A stretch of DNA of 56,804 nt from Brevundimonas sp. (GTDB lineage: Bacteria; Pseudomonadota; Alphaproteobacteria; Caulobacterales; Caulobacteraceae), in NCBI RefSeq assembly GCF_016463295.1, contig NZ_JAEMRO010000008.1:1688-58491 (forward strand), in the 5' to 3' direction. Position 1 is the first letter of the stretch; every line of letters begins with the position of its first letter. The notes under the pieces are model-generated. The model ran no database searches. It was given only the letters and a program-made list of their open reading frames with translations, and was not told the DNA's origin. The translations under genes and the position numbers were made by a program. Shown here in pieces: positions 17,502-26,879 of the stretch.

Positions 17502-18896
17502 ATGTCAGCCTCCGCCGTCCTCAATCTGATCGCGCCCTCCGCTCTGATGCCTGTGCAGGCTGCGGGCGATGCCGATGCGTCGATCTTTGGCGGCCTGCTG
17601 TCCGATGTCGGGGCGGGCGACGGCGGCGCTGACGACAGCATCCCACCGCAGCCGACCACACAGCCGCCACGTGACACAACCAAGGCCACGAACAAGCTGA
17701 TCGCCCTGGACGGCAGCACACCCGGCACCCTGACCGACCCGACCGGTCTGGGCACCATCCAGACCCAGCCCCCCGCCCCGGCGGACGAGACTGTCGGCAC
17801 CAAGGTACCGGATGTCGCCCTCACCTTCCCCGGCCCCGCTGTGGAAGCTGATTCACCTGCGTCCGACGTCGCGGTGAAGACGGACGATCAGCCCCCCGTA
17901 ATGCCCCTGCCGGTCATGCCGATGCCGGTCGTTGCAACCGCGTCCACAGCAGCCCTGACATCGACCGCGCCGGTTGTCCTGCCAGACGTGACCGCCGCCG
18001 ACGCTGCTGAAGCCGCCTTGCTGGCCGCAGCCTCCGAGGCCGCTACCGACGACGCCCAGACCCTGCCGTCCGCCGCCGCCGAGAAGGCCGCCGCGACGAC
18101 ACCACCGGTTCCCCAGGTCCAGCCGCCCGCACCGGCCCCACTGAAACCCGCGTCCGAGCGTACGGGCCGCACCCATGACGGACTGACCCGCGAAGGGAGC
18201 GAGGCCAAGGTGTCTGCCGATGGCGTGACCGTGACCACCACCGCATCAGCCCCCCCCGCGACACCTGCACCGACGCCCGGCAAGACCACCACCGACGCGT
18301 CCGCGCTGCCGCCTGCAACTGCCGCGCTGGCAGGCCAGGCCGATCCCTCCGGCGACCTCGGCACCGACGGCGTATCCGCCTCTCTCGACACCGCCAGGGC
18401 CCATGCCGAGGCCACCGTCACACACGACGCCAGCCTGTCGACCCTGTCGCGCGCCACGATCGATGCCACGGCCCAGATCGCCGCCCAGATCATCCGCAAG
18501 CTGGATGGCCGGTCGACCCGGTTCGAGATGGCCCTGACGCCCGACGATCTGGGCCGGGTCGACGTCAAGCTGGAGATCGATGCCGAGGGCCGCCTGGCCG
18601 CTCGTATGGCGTTCGACAACCCCGCAGCCGCCGCCGATCTGCGTGGCCGGGCCGACGAACTGCGTCGTCAGCTTCAGGACGCGGGCTTCCACGTCCCCGA
18701 CGACGCCTTCGAATTCGCCGAGCGCGACAGCGGCTCCAGCGCCTTCGACCGGGGCTCGTCCGACCACAACGACAACCAGCGCCAGAACCGCGCCTTCTCC
18801 GCCGCCTCACGCCTGAATGCCGAAATCGATGTTGCCCAGCCGCCGCGCTGGATGTCGCTGTCCCTCTCGCCCTCGGGCGTGGATTTGAAGGTTTAA
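17502..18896 (+). CDS. fliK: Flagellar hook-length control protein FliK
   Basis: 464 residues. The first two-thirds are low-complexity Ala/Pro/Thr-rich, as in FliK molecular rulers. The conserved C-terminal hook-switch domain is at about 350-440 (IRKLDGRSTRFEMALTPDDLGRVDVKLEIDAEGRLAARMAF). FliK measures the hook and switches export specificity from hook to filament subunits. The ATG at 17502 was chosen because an upstream in-frame ATG (17391) lies before the sigma-54 promoter and so would not be transcribed. flgD starts 3 bases after its stop. Confidence 0.88.
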   Translation: MSASAVLNLIAPSALMPVQAAGDADASIFGGLLSDVGAGDGGADDSIPPQPTTQPPRDTTKATNKLIALDGSTPGTLTDPTGLGTIQTQPPAPADETVGTKVPDVALTFPGPAVEADSPASDVAVKTDDQPPVMPLPVMPMPVVATASTAALTSTAPVVLPDVTAADAAEAALLAAASEAATDDAQTLPSAAAEKAAATTPPVPQVQPPAPAPLKPASERTGRTHDGLTREGSEAKVSADGVTVTTTASAPPATPAPTPGKTTTDASALPPATAALAGQADPSGDLGTDGVSASLDTARAHAEATVTHDASLSTLSRATIDATAQIAAQIIRKLDGRSTRFEMALTPDDLGRVDVKLEIDAEGRLAARMAFDNPAAAADLRGRADELRRQLQDAGFHVPDDAFEFAERDSGSSAFDRGSSDHNDNQRQNRAFSAASRLNAEIDVAQPPRWMSLSLSPSGVDLKV

Positions 18897-18899
18897 CCG

Positions 18900-19658
18900 A
18901 TGGTCGATTCCATCAGCACCAATACCGCCACGACCCGGATCAACTCCGGCTCGACCATGCTGGCCTCGAACTTCGAGACCTTCCTGACGCTGCTGACGTC
19001 ACAGCTGAAGAACCAGGATCCGCTGTCCCCGGTCGATTCCAACCAGTTCACGGCCCAGCTGACCCAGATGGCGGGCGTGGAGCAGCAGCTGCTGACCAAC
19101 GACCTGCTGAAATCCCTGGTCGCCGGTCAGGGTGGCGGCAGCCTGGCCAATGCGGCCAACTACATCGGCAAGGACGCCACCGCCGCCTGGGCCGCCACCA
19201 AGCTGACCGACGGCAAGGCGACCTGGAGCTATGAGCTGGCCAACACCGCCACCGACGCCAAGCTGCAGGTGCTGGATTCGACGGGCAAGGTCGTCTGGGA
19301 AGGCACCGCCCCCGACAAGTCCACCGGCGTTCACGACTTCACCTGGGACGGCAAGACCACCAGCGGCGTCAATGCCACCGAAGGCGGCGTCTACACCCTG
19401 AAGATCGTCGCCAACAATGCGACCGGCGGCACGGTCGACAGCCAGGTCCTGACCCGCGGCCGGATCACCGGCGTCGAGATGTACAATGGTGAGGCCTATC
19501 TGACCGTCGGCAACTCGATCCTTCCGCTCTCTACCGTGATCGCCCTAGAAGAAAACCGGACGGCCACGCCCACCCCCACGCCAGCGAACGACGACAGCGA
19601 GGACGGCCTGATGGCTTCCATCGCCTCGGCGCTGAACCCCTTCAAACTGTTTTCGTAA
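18900..19658 (+). CDS. flgD: Flagellar hook assembly (cap) protein FlgD
   Basis: 252 residues. The N-terminal FlgD core is FETFLTLLTSQLKNQDPLSPVDSNQFTAQLTQMAGVEQQL (about 23-62), followed by the Ig-like FLG domain (LDSTGKVVWEGTAPDKSTGVHDFTWDGKTTSG). FlgD caps the growing hook so that FlgE subunits can assemble. The gene is in tight operon order fliK-flgD-flgE, with 3- and 12-base gaps. A basic/acidic linker and short tail after about residue 215 extend it slightly beyond the usual length. Confidence 0.94.
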   Translation: MVDSISTNTATTRINSGSTMLASNFETFLTLLTSQLKNQDPLSPVDSNQFTAQLTQMAGVEQQLLTNDLLKSLVAGQGGGSLANAANYIGKDATAAWAATKLTDGKATWSYELANTATDAKLQVLDSTGKVVWEGTAPDKSTGVHDFTWDGKTTSGVNATEGGVYTLKIVANNATGGTVDSQVLTRGRITGVEMYNGEAYLTVGNSILPLSTVIALEENRTATPTPTPANDDSEDGLMASIASALNPFKLFS

Positions 19659-19670
19659 AGGACCCGAGCC

Positions 19671-21113
19671 ATGTCTCTGAATAGCGCCCTGTGGGCCGGT
19701 GTTTCCGGCCTGTCCGCCAACGCCGCCGCCCTGGCCTCGATCTCGCAGAACATCGCGAACGTGAACACGGTCGGCTACAAGCGCACGACCAGCGAGTTCC
19801 AGACGGTCATCAACGGCCAGTCCGCCGGAACCGGCTATTCCGCCGGCGGCGTGATCGCCAACACCCGCCACTATACCTCGCAGGGCGGTCAGCTGCAGCG
19901 GACGACCTCCAGCACCGACCTGGGCATCGCCGGTCAGGGCTTCTTCGTCGTGACGGAAAAGCCCGAGAATCTGACGCCGATCGACGCGCGCCTGTTCACG
20001 CGCGCCGGAGCCTTCACGCCCGACGACTTCGGCTTTCTGAAAAATACGGCGGGCCTGTATCTGCAGGGCTGGCCGGTGGATTCCGAGGGCAACATCGCCA
20101 CCGACCCGTCGGACATCAACCGCCTGCAGTCGATCAACATCGGCTCGGTCGGCGGCGCCGCCGAGGCCACCACGCGCGCCCAGCTGAACGCCAACCTGCA
20201 GTCCAGCCAGCCGATCTCGGCCGAGGCGACCGCCGCTTCCACCGTTCCGGCCGGGGCCGACGCCTACGATCCGGCCACCAACTCCATGGCGATGTACGAC
20301 CCCGACACGGGCGTGGGCGTGAAGCCCGACTTCACCATGTCGATCCCGGTCTCGGACTCCAAGGGTGGCCAGCGGACGGTGGCCCTGTCCTTCCTGAAGG
20401 GCGTCAACCCGAACGAATGGTATGCCGAGATTCACGCCGTGCCCGCTTCCGATATCGAGGGCGGAACCAACGGCCTGATCAAGAGCGGCCGGATCGTCTT
20501 CACCCAGGACGGGCGTCTGGACCCCACGGCGACCGCAGCCTTGGGTGCCAATGCCCTGTTCCCGGATCTGAACGCCGCCACCCTGAACATCGGAGCCTCT
20601 GACGCTGCAGCGGCACCGGGCGCTGTGAAGTGGGCCACCGGCCTGGGGATCGCGGCCCAGCCGATCAATCTGGCGCTGAACGCCTCCGCCGGCGGCCTGA
20701 CCCAGTACAGCAGCGCCTCGGCCGTCCAGTCGGTGAACACCAACGGCACCGCCTTCGGTAACCTGGCCAGCATCGAGATCGACAAGGAAGGCTTCGTCAC
20801 CGCCATTTTCGACAACAGCGTGACCCGCCGTATCGCCCAGGTCGCCATTGCCACCTTCGCCAGCCCCGACAATCTGACGGTCGAGGACGGCAATGCCTAC
20901 CGCGTCAGCCGCGGCTCGGGCACCTTCAACCTCAAGACGGCGGGCACGGGCGGCGCGGGCTTCATCGGCGCCTCGCAGCTGGAGGCCTCCACCGTGGACC
21001 TGTCGGCCGAGTTCACCGGCCTGATCACCACCCAGCGGGCCTATTCCGCCTCGTCCAAGATCATCACCACGGCCGACGAAATGCTGGCCGAACTGATCAA
21101 CATTAAGCGCTGA
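19671..21113 (+). CDS. flgE: Flagellar hook protein FlgE
   Basis: 480 residues, the hook subunit. The N-terminal rod motif is MSLNSALWAGVSGLSANAAALASISQNIANVNTVGYKRT; the C-terminal motif is LTGLITTQRAYSASSKIITTADEMLAELINIKR-like (starting about residue 445). It is exported by the flagellar type III apparatus and polymerises on the rod under the FlgD cap. It ends the sigma-54 operon; sciP follows under its own CtrA-type site. Confidence 0.95.
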   Translation: MSLNSALWAGVSGLSANAAALASISQNIANVNTVGYKRTTSEFQTVINGQSAGTGYSAGGVIANTRHYTSQGGQLQRTTSSTDLGIAGQGFFVVTEKPENLTPIDARLFTRAGAFTPDDFGFLKNTAGLYLQGWPVDSEGNIATDPSDINRLQSINIGSVGGAAEATTRAQLNANLQSSQPISAEATAASTVPAGADAYDPATNSMAMYDPDTGVGVKPDFTMSIPVSDSKGGQRTVALSFLKGVNPNEWYAEIHAVPASDIEGGTNGLIKSGRIVFTQDGRLDPTATAALGANALFPDLNAATLNIGASDAAAAPGAVKWATGLGIAAQPINLALNASAGGLTQYSSASAVQSVNTNGTAFGNLASIEIDKEGFVTAIFDNSVTRRIAQVAIATFASPDNLTVEDGNAYRVSRGSGTFNLKTAGTGGAGFIGASQLEASTVDLSAEFTGLITTQRAYSASSKIITTADEMLAELINIKR

Positions 21114-21207
21114 TAAAGGCCTGAACGGGGGGAACGGCGCATGGACCGATCGATGAAAACCAGGCGGGTGGACGGACGGGATTTTAGGATTCCCTTCACC
21201 ACGACGC

Positions 21208-21222
21208 TTAAACGGCCCTTAG
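21208..21222 (+). promoter_or_regulatory. CtrA-type box upstream of sciP
   Basis: TTAA-ACGGCCC-TTAG matches the CtrA consensus TTAA-N7-TTAA at 7 of 8 fixed positions. It lies 39 bases before the sciP ATG, where a CtrA-activated promoter is expected. In Caulobacter sciP is CtrA-activated and SciP in turn inhibits CtrA-dependent transcription. Confidence 0.65.
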
Positions 21223-21260
21223 TCGGGTCGCGCTACCTTGCCTGCTCAGTGTGGTGGTGA

Positions 21261-21566
21261 ATGAGGCAAAAGCCCATGTTGCAAGAGCGACGTCTTAATA
21301 CCCAGGGTGAACAGTATGTCGTGGGACCCACGGGCACGCCGCTGACGCTGCGCGACCTGCCGCCGCCGCATACGGACCGCTGGGTCATCCGCCGCAAGGC
21401 CGAGGTGGTCGCCGCCGTTCGCGGTGGCCTGATCAGCCTGGAGGACGCCCTGGCCCGCTATCGCCTGACGGCCGAGGAGTTCCTGGCCTGGCAGAAGGCC
21501 ATCGACAAATGGGGCATGCAGGGCCTGCGCACGACCCGCATCCAGCATTACGGCCGCGACGACTGA
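21261..21566 (+). CDS. sciP: SciP, inhibitor of CtrA-dependent transcription (DUF1153)
   Basis: 101 residues, strongly resembling Caulobacter SciP: VVGPTGTPLTLRDLPPPHTDRWVIRRKAEVVAAVRGGLISLEDALARYRL, then a helix-turn-helix-like tail EEFLAWQKAIDKWGMQGLRTTRIQHY. SciP acts in G1 to block activation by the cell-cycle regulator CtrA. The position just after flgE matches my memory of the Caulobacter gene order. An ATG at 21276 (MLQERR) is an alternative start; GGTGGTGA precedes the first one. Confidence 0.92.
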   Translation: MRQKPMLQERRLNTQGEQYVVGPTGTPLTLRDLPPPHTDRWVIRRKAEVVAAVRGGLISLEDALARYRLTAEEFLAWQKAIDKWGMQGLRTTRIQHYGRDD

Positions 21567-21593
21567 TCGGCCCGATCTCTCTCCGACGGCCAG

Positions 21594-21631
21594 CGGCCGC
21601 TCCTGACGACAGGGGCGGCCGTTGTCGTTTT
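21594..21631 (+). terminator. Rho-independent terminator after sciP
   Basis: A 12-bp stem (CGGCCGCTCCTG / CAGGGGCGGCCG, one G-T pair) with an ACGA loop is followed by TTGTCGTTTT. It ends the sciP transcript before mnmA. Confidence 0.75.
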
Positions 21632-21688
21632 GACGTGGGTCCGCGCTCAGGTCTCGAAATCGCGCCGTTCAAGGCCTAGATAGCGGCC

Positions 21689-22900
21689 ATGACCCTGACC
21701 GAGGACCTTTGCCCGATCCCCGACATCGCCCCCGTGTCGTCGCAGGACGACATGGATGCGGCGGTCGAGGCCGCGCGCGCGGCGGTCGGCCTGCCGGTCG
21801 GATCGCGCGTGGTCGCGGCCATGTCCGGCGGGGTGGACTCTACTGTGGTGGCAGCCCTGCTGCACAAGGCAGGCTATGACGTCGTCGGCGTCACCCTGCA
21901 GCTCTATGACCATGGCGCGGCCCTGAAGAAGAAGGGGGCCTGTTGTGCCGGGCAGGACATTCACGACGCCCGCTTGGCCGCCGAGATGCTGGGTATCCCC
22001 CACTACGTCCTCGACTATGAATCCAAGTTCCGCGACGCGGTGATCGATCAGTTCGCCGACAGCTATCTGGCTGGCCAGACGCCCGTGCCGTGCATCCGCT
22101 GCAACCAGACCGTCAAGTTCCGCGATCTGCTTGACGTCGCCCGCGACCTCGGGGCCGAGGCGATGGCGACGGGCCATTACGTCCGGCGATCCGTTGCGGG
22201 TGGCCGCGCCCAGATGCGCAAGGCCGTCGATCACAGCCGCGACCAGTCCTATTTCCTGTTCGCCACAACGCGGGATCAGCTGGACTATCTGAGGTTCCCG
22301 CTGGCCGATCTGGAGAAGCCTCAGGTGCGCGGCGTGGCGGCGGCGCTGGGCCTGCGCATTGCGGCCAAGCCGGACAGCCAGGACATCTGTTTCGTGCCCA
22401 ACGGCGATTATCGCACCCTGATCGACAAGCTGCGCCCACAGGGGCGTGAGGCAGGCGAGATCGTGCACATGGATGGCCGCGTTCTGGGTAGCCACGCGGG
22501 CATCACCGACTATACCATCGGCCAGCGGCGCGGCCTGAACGTTGCAGTGGGCGAACCTTTGTTCGTGACGCGGCTGGATCCCGCCAAACGTCACGTTATC
22601 GTCGGCCCGCGCGAGGCCCTGCTGACCGCGTCCCTGACGCTGGACGAAACCAACTGGCTGGGTGACGAGGCCACGATGCAAGATGCCGCCAAAGCCCGTG
22701 CGCCTGTCCTGGCCCGCGTGCGCTCGACCCGCCCGCCGTCGCCTGCTCGCCTGTCCATGACGGACGGCGTGGTGGCCGTAAGCTTCGACCAGGGCGAGGA
22801 AGGCGTCGCGCCGGGCCAGGCCTGTGCCCTGTACGACCCCGCCGATCCCGACCGCCTGTTGGGCGGCGGCTTCATCAAGACCACGACCGCCGTTGTCTGA
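21689..22900 (+). CDS. mnmA: tRNA-specific 2-thiouridylase MnmA
   Basis: 403 residues. It thiolates U34 of tRNA-Lys, -Glu and -Gln. The PP-loop SGGVDST is at 46-52; the catalytic Cys in PVPCIRC is at 135, with its partner in [17 protein letters not shown] lies in the C-terminal substrate region. A roughly 25-residue N-terminal extension before the PP-loop domain is longer than in E. coli MnmA. The stop overlaps the probable TTG start of the next gene. Confidence 0.95.
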   Translation: MTLTEDLCPIPDIAPVSSQDDMDAAVEAARAAVGLPVGSRVVAAMSGGVDSTVVAALLHKAGYDVVGVTLQLYDHGAALKKKGACCAGQDIHDARLAAEMLGIPHYVLDYESKFRDAVIDQFADSYLAGQTPVPCIRCNQTVKFRDLLDVARDLGAEAMATGHYVRRSVAGGRAQMRKAVDHSRDQSYFLFATTRDQLDYLRFPLADLEKPQVRGVAAALGLRIAAKPDSQDICFVPNGDYRTLIDKLRPQGREAGEIVHMDGRVLGSHAGITDYTIGQRRGLNVAVGEPLFVTRLDPAKRHVIVGPREALLTASLTLDETNWLGDEATMQDAAKARAPVLARVRSTRPPSPARLSMTDGVVAVSFDQGEEGVAPGQACALYDPADPDRLLGGGFIKTTTAVV

Positions 22901-23471
22901 TCACACCTACGACGCGCTGGCTCTCGGCTCGCGCAACGGCTTGCCGTCCGAGATGCGCTATCTGCTCGAAGGCTTTCCGCGCGATCGCTGGGTGCGCAGC
23001 GAACTGGATCAGACCGCCGCCTTCTGGCTTCAGATGCACGACGGCTTTCGCGACCATCAGCGACACATGATCAATCTGGTCGACCGGTGGCGGTCAGACG
23101 GCGACCTGGTCGCCCTGCACCGTCAGCTGATCCCCGCCCTGCAAGGCTTCCTGCAGCATCTGGACGGCCACCACCGCGTCGAGAGCGGCCACTATTTTCC
23201 GGCCCTGCGCGCGATGGAGCCCCGGATCGATCGCGGCATCGACCTGCTGGACCGCGACCATGACGCTGTCCACAAAACGCTGGAGGCCATGTTCCGCGAC
23301 GGCATGGCCTTCCACCAGGCTTTGGCCGGCAAGGCCCTCGACGCCGCCGATCATGCCCATCGCCTCGGCGACCGGATCGCAGGCGCGACCCGCCCCCTGC
23401 GGCGTCATCTGGATGACGAGGAGGACATCATCATCCCCTTGATCCAGTTGCGCGGCGCGCCTGCGGTCTGA
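22893..23471 (+). CDS. Hemerythrin-like metal-binding domain protein
   Basis: About 192 residues, all helical, with His and acidic ligands spaced as in hemerythrin HHE domains: [34 protein letters not shown] and [14 protein letters not shown]. Such domains bind a di-iron centre and sense or carry O2 or nitric oxide. No ATG or GTG exists before the conserved [10 protein letters not shown] segment, so I chose a TTG at 22893 that overlaps the mnmA end by 8 bases; the true start is uncertain. Co-transcription with mnmA is likely. Confidence 0.75.
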   Translation: MSDHTYDALALGSRNGLPSEMRYLLEGFPRDRWVRSELDQTAAFWLQMHDGFRDHQRHMINLVDRWRSDGDLVALHRQLIPALQGFLQHLDGHHRVESGHYFPALRAMEPRIDRGIDLLDRDHDAVHKTLEAMFRDGMAFHQALAGKALDAADHAHRLGDRIAGATRPLRRHLDDEEDIIIPLIQLRGAPAV

Positions 23472-23574
23472 ACGAACGCCGAAACACTTTTTTGCCCGTC
23501 GGACGATTAGCCCCCGCGCCAAAATGGGCTAGAAGCCCGCATCCTGTTTACGCCCAGCCTTTTAGGAGCCCGCA

Positions 23575-24483
23575 GTGGCCCGCCTGTTCGACGCCTATAT
23601 CATTGCTGACTGGACTGCCGCCGAGGGCAAGAAGCTGGGCGAAAACTCCGTGTGGATCGGGGTGGCCAAGCGCGACGTGCGTTTCCGCCTGTATTCCGAG
23701 ACCCACAACGTCGCCACGCGCGCCGAGGGGGAGGCCCTGCTGGCCTCGCTGCTGGCCGACCACAGGAAGCGCGGCGACCGGGTTCTGGTCGGCTTCGATT
23801 TCTCGCTGGGCTATCCGGCGGGCACGGCGGCGCGACTGGGCCTGAAGGACACCCCGGCCTGGTCCGCGCTGTGGAAATTCCTGTCCAGCAACATCGTCGA
23901 CAAGGCCGACAACACCAACAACCGCTATCAGGTCGCGGCCAAGATGAACCGCCTGATGACGGACGAAGCCTGGCCCTTCTGGGGGACACCCGCCAAACAG
24001 GCCCAGCGCTGGCTGACCACGACCAAGCCGCCTGCAGGGGCCGGGGCCGACATCCCCGAATTTCGCGCGACCGAGGAGGCGATCCGCAAGGGTCGTTTGC
24101 AACCCAAGTCGAACTGGCAGATGCACGGAGCCGGCGCTGTCGGCGGGCAGACCCTGGTCGGCATCCCGGCCGTGCGCCGTCTGCTGGAGAAGCTGGGCCC
24201 ATCAGGCGCCGTCTGGCCGTTCGGCACCGGCTGGCGCGCCTTGGGCACCGACGACGTCGAGCCGCTGTCGGCTCTGGTGGTCGAGGTCTATCCGTCGATG
24301 TGGGACGCGACGCCCAACCCCGGCGAGTTCAAGGATCAGGCGCAGGTCCGCGTCACCGCCGAACACTTCGCCAAGCTTGACGAGGCGGGTGATCTGGAAA
24401 AGGCCTTCGCCCCGCCCAAGGACGCGTCCGAGGCTCTCATCGCCCAGGTCGAGCAGGAAGAAGGCTGGATCCTCGGCGCGTAA
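23575..24483 (+). CDS. Conserved protein of unknown function (DUF429-like RNase H fold possible)
   Basis: 302 residues, GTG start after TAGGAG. The opening YIIADWTAAEGKK and the later VLVGFDFSLGYPAG resemble the paired acidic strands of an RNase H-like fold. VVEVYPSMWD near the C-terminus resembles the VYPS segment of DUF429 proteins. I recall relatives labelled as cobalamin or molybdopterin proteins in databases, but nothing in the sequence supports such a role. No signal peptide. It stands between the hemerythrin-like gene and convergent fliE. Confidence 0.75.
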   Translation: MARLFDAYIIADWTAAEGKKLGENSVWIGVAKRDVRFRLYSETHNVATRAEGEALLASLLADHRKRGDRVLVGFDFSLGYPAGTAARLGLKDTPAWSALWKFLSSNIVDKADNTNNRYQVAAKMNRLMTDEAWPFWGTPAKQAQRWLTTTKPPAGAGADIPEFRATEEAIRKGRLQPKSNWQMHGAGAVGGQTLVGIPAVRRLLEKLGPSGAVWPFGTGWRALGTDDVEPLSALVVEVYPSMWDATPNPGEFKDQAQVRVTAEHFAKLDEAGDLEKAFAPPKDASEALIAQVEQEEGWILGA

Positions 24484-24495
24484 GGCAGACGCCGA

Positions 24496-24795
24496 TTAGA
24501 TCGGCATCCGCATGATTTCCTGATAGGCCTGGATCACCTGATCCCGCACCGCCATGACGGTTTCCAGCGACGCCTCGGCCGACGAGACGGCGGTCACGAC
24601 GTCGATCAGGCTGCCCTGGCCCTGGACCGAGGCGGCCATCTGGGTTTCGGCGGCCTTTGACGTCTGGGTCATGTCGCCCATGACGCTGGTCAGCATTTCG
24701 GCAAAGCCGGACTGCGCCGGCCCTTGGACCGGGGCGGTGGGCATGGCCCCGCCCTGGATCGAGGCATAGGCCTTGGCCGCCATCATCGGATTCAT
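24496..24795 (-). CDS. fliE: Flagellar hook-basal body complex protein FliE
   Basis: 99 residues. The FliE signature is [70 protein letters not shown], read from about residue 30 to the end. FliE links the MS ring and export gate to the proximal rod. It is last in the leftward operon flgB-flgC-fliE, 10 bases after flgC. Confidence 0.94.
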   Translation of the reverse strand: MNPMMAAKAYASIQGGAMPTAPVQGPAQSGFAEMLTSVMGDMTQTSKAAETQMAASVQGQGSLIDVVTAVSSAEASLETVMAVRDQVIQAYQEIMRMPI

Positions 24796-24805
24796 GGCCT
24801 AGATC

Positions 24806-25225
24806 CTATCGCTTGAGCAGGTCGAGGGTGCGGGTCTCCATCGACCGCGCCGTCTCGATGACGTTCAGATTGGCCTCGTAGGCGCGCTGGGCCTCGCGCA
24901 TGTCCATCGCCTCGACCAGGGTGTCGACGTTGGGGCGCAGGACATAGCCCTCGGCATTGGCGGCCGGATGGGACGGATCGTATTCGCTGCGAAAGTCGCC
25001 CATGTCGGGCCGGACCTCGGCCAGGGTGACGCCGGTCGCGCCGTCGATCTCTCGCGCCTGAAAGACCGGCACCTGACGCCTGTAGGGTTGGCCGCCCGCG
25101 GTCGGGGCCGTGGACTGGGCGTTGGCGATGTTCTCGGCGATCACCCGCATGCGCGACTGCTGAGCTTTCAGGGCGCTGGCGGCCACGGCCATGGCGCTGT
25201 TTCTGGGCGGTACGGCGTCGGTCAT
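24806..25225 (-). CDS. flgC: Flagellar basal-body rod protein FlgC
   Basis: 139 residues, a proximal rod protein. The rod motif is SALKAQQSRMRVIAENIANAQST (about 17-39); the C-terminal helix VEAMDMREAQRAYEANLNVIETARSMETRTLDLLKR is characteristic. It lies between flgB (17-base gap) and fliE. Confidence 0.94.
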   Translation of the reverse strand: MTDAVPPRNSAMAVAASALKAQQSRMRVIAENIANAQSTAPTAGGQPYRRQVPVFQAREIDGATGVTLAEVRPDMGDFRSEYDPSHPAANAEGYVLRPNVDTLVEAMDMREAQRAYEANLNVIETARSMETRTLDLLKR

Positions 25226-25242
25226 CGATCAGTCTCCTGGCC

Positions 25243-25656
25243 CTAGGCCGCGCCGGGCTTGCGCGCGGCCATCCGCAGCATCTGCATGGATTTCTGGTAG
25301 AAGCCGATGGCGGCATCATAGGCCATGCGGCTCTCGGCCATCTTGAGCATCTGCTCCTCGACCACGACCGAGTTGCCATCCAGCGTGGTCTCTGAATCGG
25401 GCGCGGCCTTGCTTTCGAAACGCGCGACCTGCCCTTGGGGCGCGATATGCATGGCGCTGGTGCGCATCATCTGCACCCCCTGGCCTCGCGCCATGGCGGC
25501 TGCAAAATCCGTCGGCTGTTGCAGGTCGCGGGCGACATAGCCGGGAGTGTCGGAGTTGGCGACGTTCTGGGCGACGACCCGCTGGCGCTCGTCCAGCCAG
25601 GACAGGCGGCCCTTGATCTGGCTCAGCAGTGGCAGGTCGGTGAGGCCCACGGACAT
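25243..25656 (-). CDS. flgB: Flagellar basal-body rod protein FlgB
   Basis: 137 residues, a proximal rod protein. LSWLDERQRVVAQNVANSDTPGYVARDL is the rod signature; VVVEEQMLKMAESRMAYDAAIGFYQKSMQMLRMA the C-terminal helix. I chose MSVGLTDLPLL at 25656, preceded by GGAGGG, over an ATG at 25707, because that upstream ATG abuts a CtrA-type box (25710-25724) and would lie at or before the probable transcription start. It is first in flgB-flgC-fliE. Confidence 0.9.
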   Translation of the reverse strand: MSVGLTDLPLLSQIKGRLSWLDERQRVVAQNVANSDTPGYVARDLQQPTDFAAAMARGQGVQMMRTSAMHIAPQGQVARFESKAAPDSETTLDGNSVVVEEQMLKMAESRMAYDAAIGFYQKSMQMLRMAARKPGAA

Positions 25657-25709
25657 CCCTCCGGGCGCGGATCGCCCCTGAAGATGGGCAGAAAATGCCG
25701 CGTGCATGG

Positions 25710-25741
25710 TTAATGGGACGTTATCTATACGCGCCGTTAAC
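25710..25741. promoter_or_regulatory. CtrA-type boxes between divergent flgB and fliO operons
   Basis: TTAA-TGGGACG-TTAT (25710-25724) fits the CtrA consensus with one mismatch, and on the minus strand ends in TTAACC as in Caulobacter class II flagellar promoters. A further GTTAAC is at 25736-25741. The 141-base gap between flgB and fliO must hold both promoters; CtrA control of these early flagellar genes is known in Caulobacter. Confidence 0.65.
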
Positions 25742-25797
25742 CACGATGGCCGACATCTGGCGGGCCGGACGACCGATGCCGGCGGGACCGGCGGCGC

Positions 25798-26067
25798 ATG
25801 AATTTCCTCGATCTGTTGCGGGCACTGTTCGCCCTGGCCTTCACCCTGGGCATCATCGGCCTGGCCGCCTGGGCCGCACGCCGCTATGCGCCGCAGTTGC
25901 TGGCCCGGCTGAGCGCCGATCGCGGGCCGCGCCGCATGCAGATCGTCGAGACCCTGGTGCTGGATCCCGCGCGGCGGCTGGTCCTGGTGCGGATCGACAA
26001 CGAGGAACGCCTGCTGGTGCTGGGCGAAGGGCGCGAACTGATCGAGCCCCGGGGATCGGACCAGTGA
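25798..26067 (+). CDS. fliO: Flagellar biosynthesis protein FliO
   Basis: 89 residues. One N-terminal membrane helix (about 5-25, LLRALFALAFTLGIIGLAAWAA) precedes a small cytoplasmic domain with LVLDPARRLVLVRIDNEERLLVLG, the FliO hallmark. FliO assists assembly of the FliP export-gate ring. fliP overlaps its stop (GTGA), which supports the assignment despite the short length. Confidence 0.88.
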   Translation: MNFLDLLRALFALAFTLGIIGLAAWAARRYAPQLLARLSADRGPRRMQIVETLVLDPARRLVLVRIDNEERLLVLGEGRELIEPRGSDQ

Positions 26068-26879
26068 AACTATCCGGCCTCTTTGTCGTCCCGACCCGCG
26101 CCGAGCTGGCCAAGGCGGCCAAGCTGTCGCTGATCGCGACCCTGTTGTGCATGCTGTGGCCGCTGGGGGCGTTTGCGCAAGACGTCGCCTCGGGCGGCGC
26201 GGCGATCAATGTCGATCTGGGCACAGGCGCGGGTCTGACCGAGCGGGTGGTGCAACTGGTCGGCCTGATGACCGTGCTGTCGCTGGCTCCGTCGATTGTG
26301 ATCATGACCACCAGCTTCGTGCGGATCGTCGTTGTGCTGTCCCTTCTGAGGACGGCGCTGGGCATGCAGCAGTCGCCGCCCAATGCCGTGATCGTGTCCC
26401 TGGCGCTGTTCCTGAGTGCCGTCGTCATGGCCCCGACGTGGCAGGACGCCTATGATTCGGGCATCCGACCCCTGATGGATCAGCAGATGGAGCTGCCGCA
26501 GGCCTTCGATGCGGCGGCCGAACCTGTGAAGACTTTCATGCTCTCTCAGGTGGACCCGGACGACCTGTCGCTGTTCACCCGGCTGTCGGCCGTGGAGGCC
26601 TCCACACCGCCTGCCGAACTGCCTCTGCGGGTGGTCACGCCTGCCTTCATGATCAGTGAGCTGAAGACCGCCTTCACGATCGGATTTCTCCTTTTCGTTC
26701 CGTTCCTTGTGATCGATCTGGTGGTCGCCAGCGTACTCATGTCCATGGGCATGATGATGCTGCCGCCGGTGGTGATCTCCCTGCCTTTCAAGCTGATCTT
26801 TTTCGTGCTGGTGGACGGCTGGAGACTGGTCTGCGGAAGCCTGGTCGAGAGCTTCCAGAGGGCGTCCGGCGCGGGATAA
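26064..26879 (+). CDS. fliP: Flagellar type III export gate protein FliP
   Basis: 271 residues with a GTG start overlapping the fliO stop. An N-terminal cleavable signal (LIATLLCMLWPLGAFAQ) is followed by FliP motifs TSFVRIVVVLSLLRTALGMQQSPPNAVIVSLALFLS, then FLLFVPFLVIDLVVASVLMSMGMMMLPPVVISLPFK. FliP forms the core of the export gate with FliQ and FliR, which are not in this window. A longer reading frame upstream is excluded by overlap with fliO. Confidence 0.95.
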   Translation: MKLSGLFVVPTRAELAKAAKLSLIATLLCMLWPLGAFAQDVASGGAAINVDLGTGAGLTERVVQLVGLMTVLSLAPSIVIMTTSFVRIVVVLSLLRTALGMQQSPPNAVIVSLALFLSAVVMAPTWQDAYDSGIRPLMDQQMELPQAFDAAAEPVKTFMLSQVDPDDLSLFTRLSAVEASTPPAELPLRVVTPAFMISELKTAFTIGFLLFVPFLVIDLVVASVLMSMGMMMLPPVVISLPFKLIFFVLVDGWRLVCGSLVESFQRASGAG

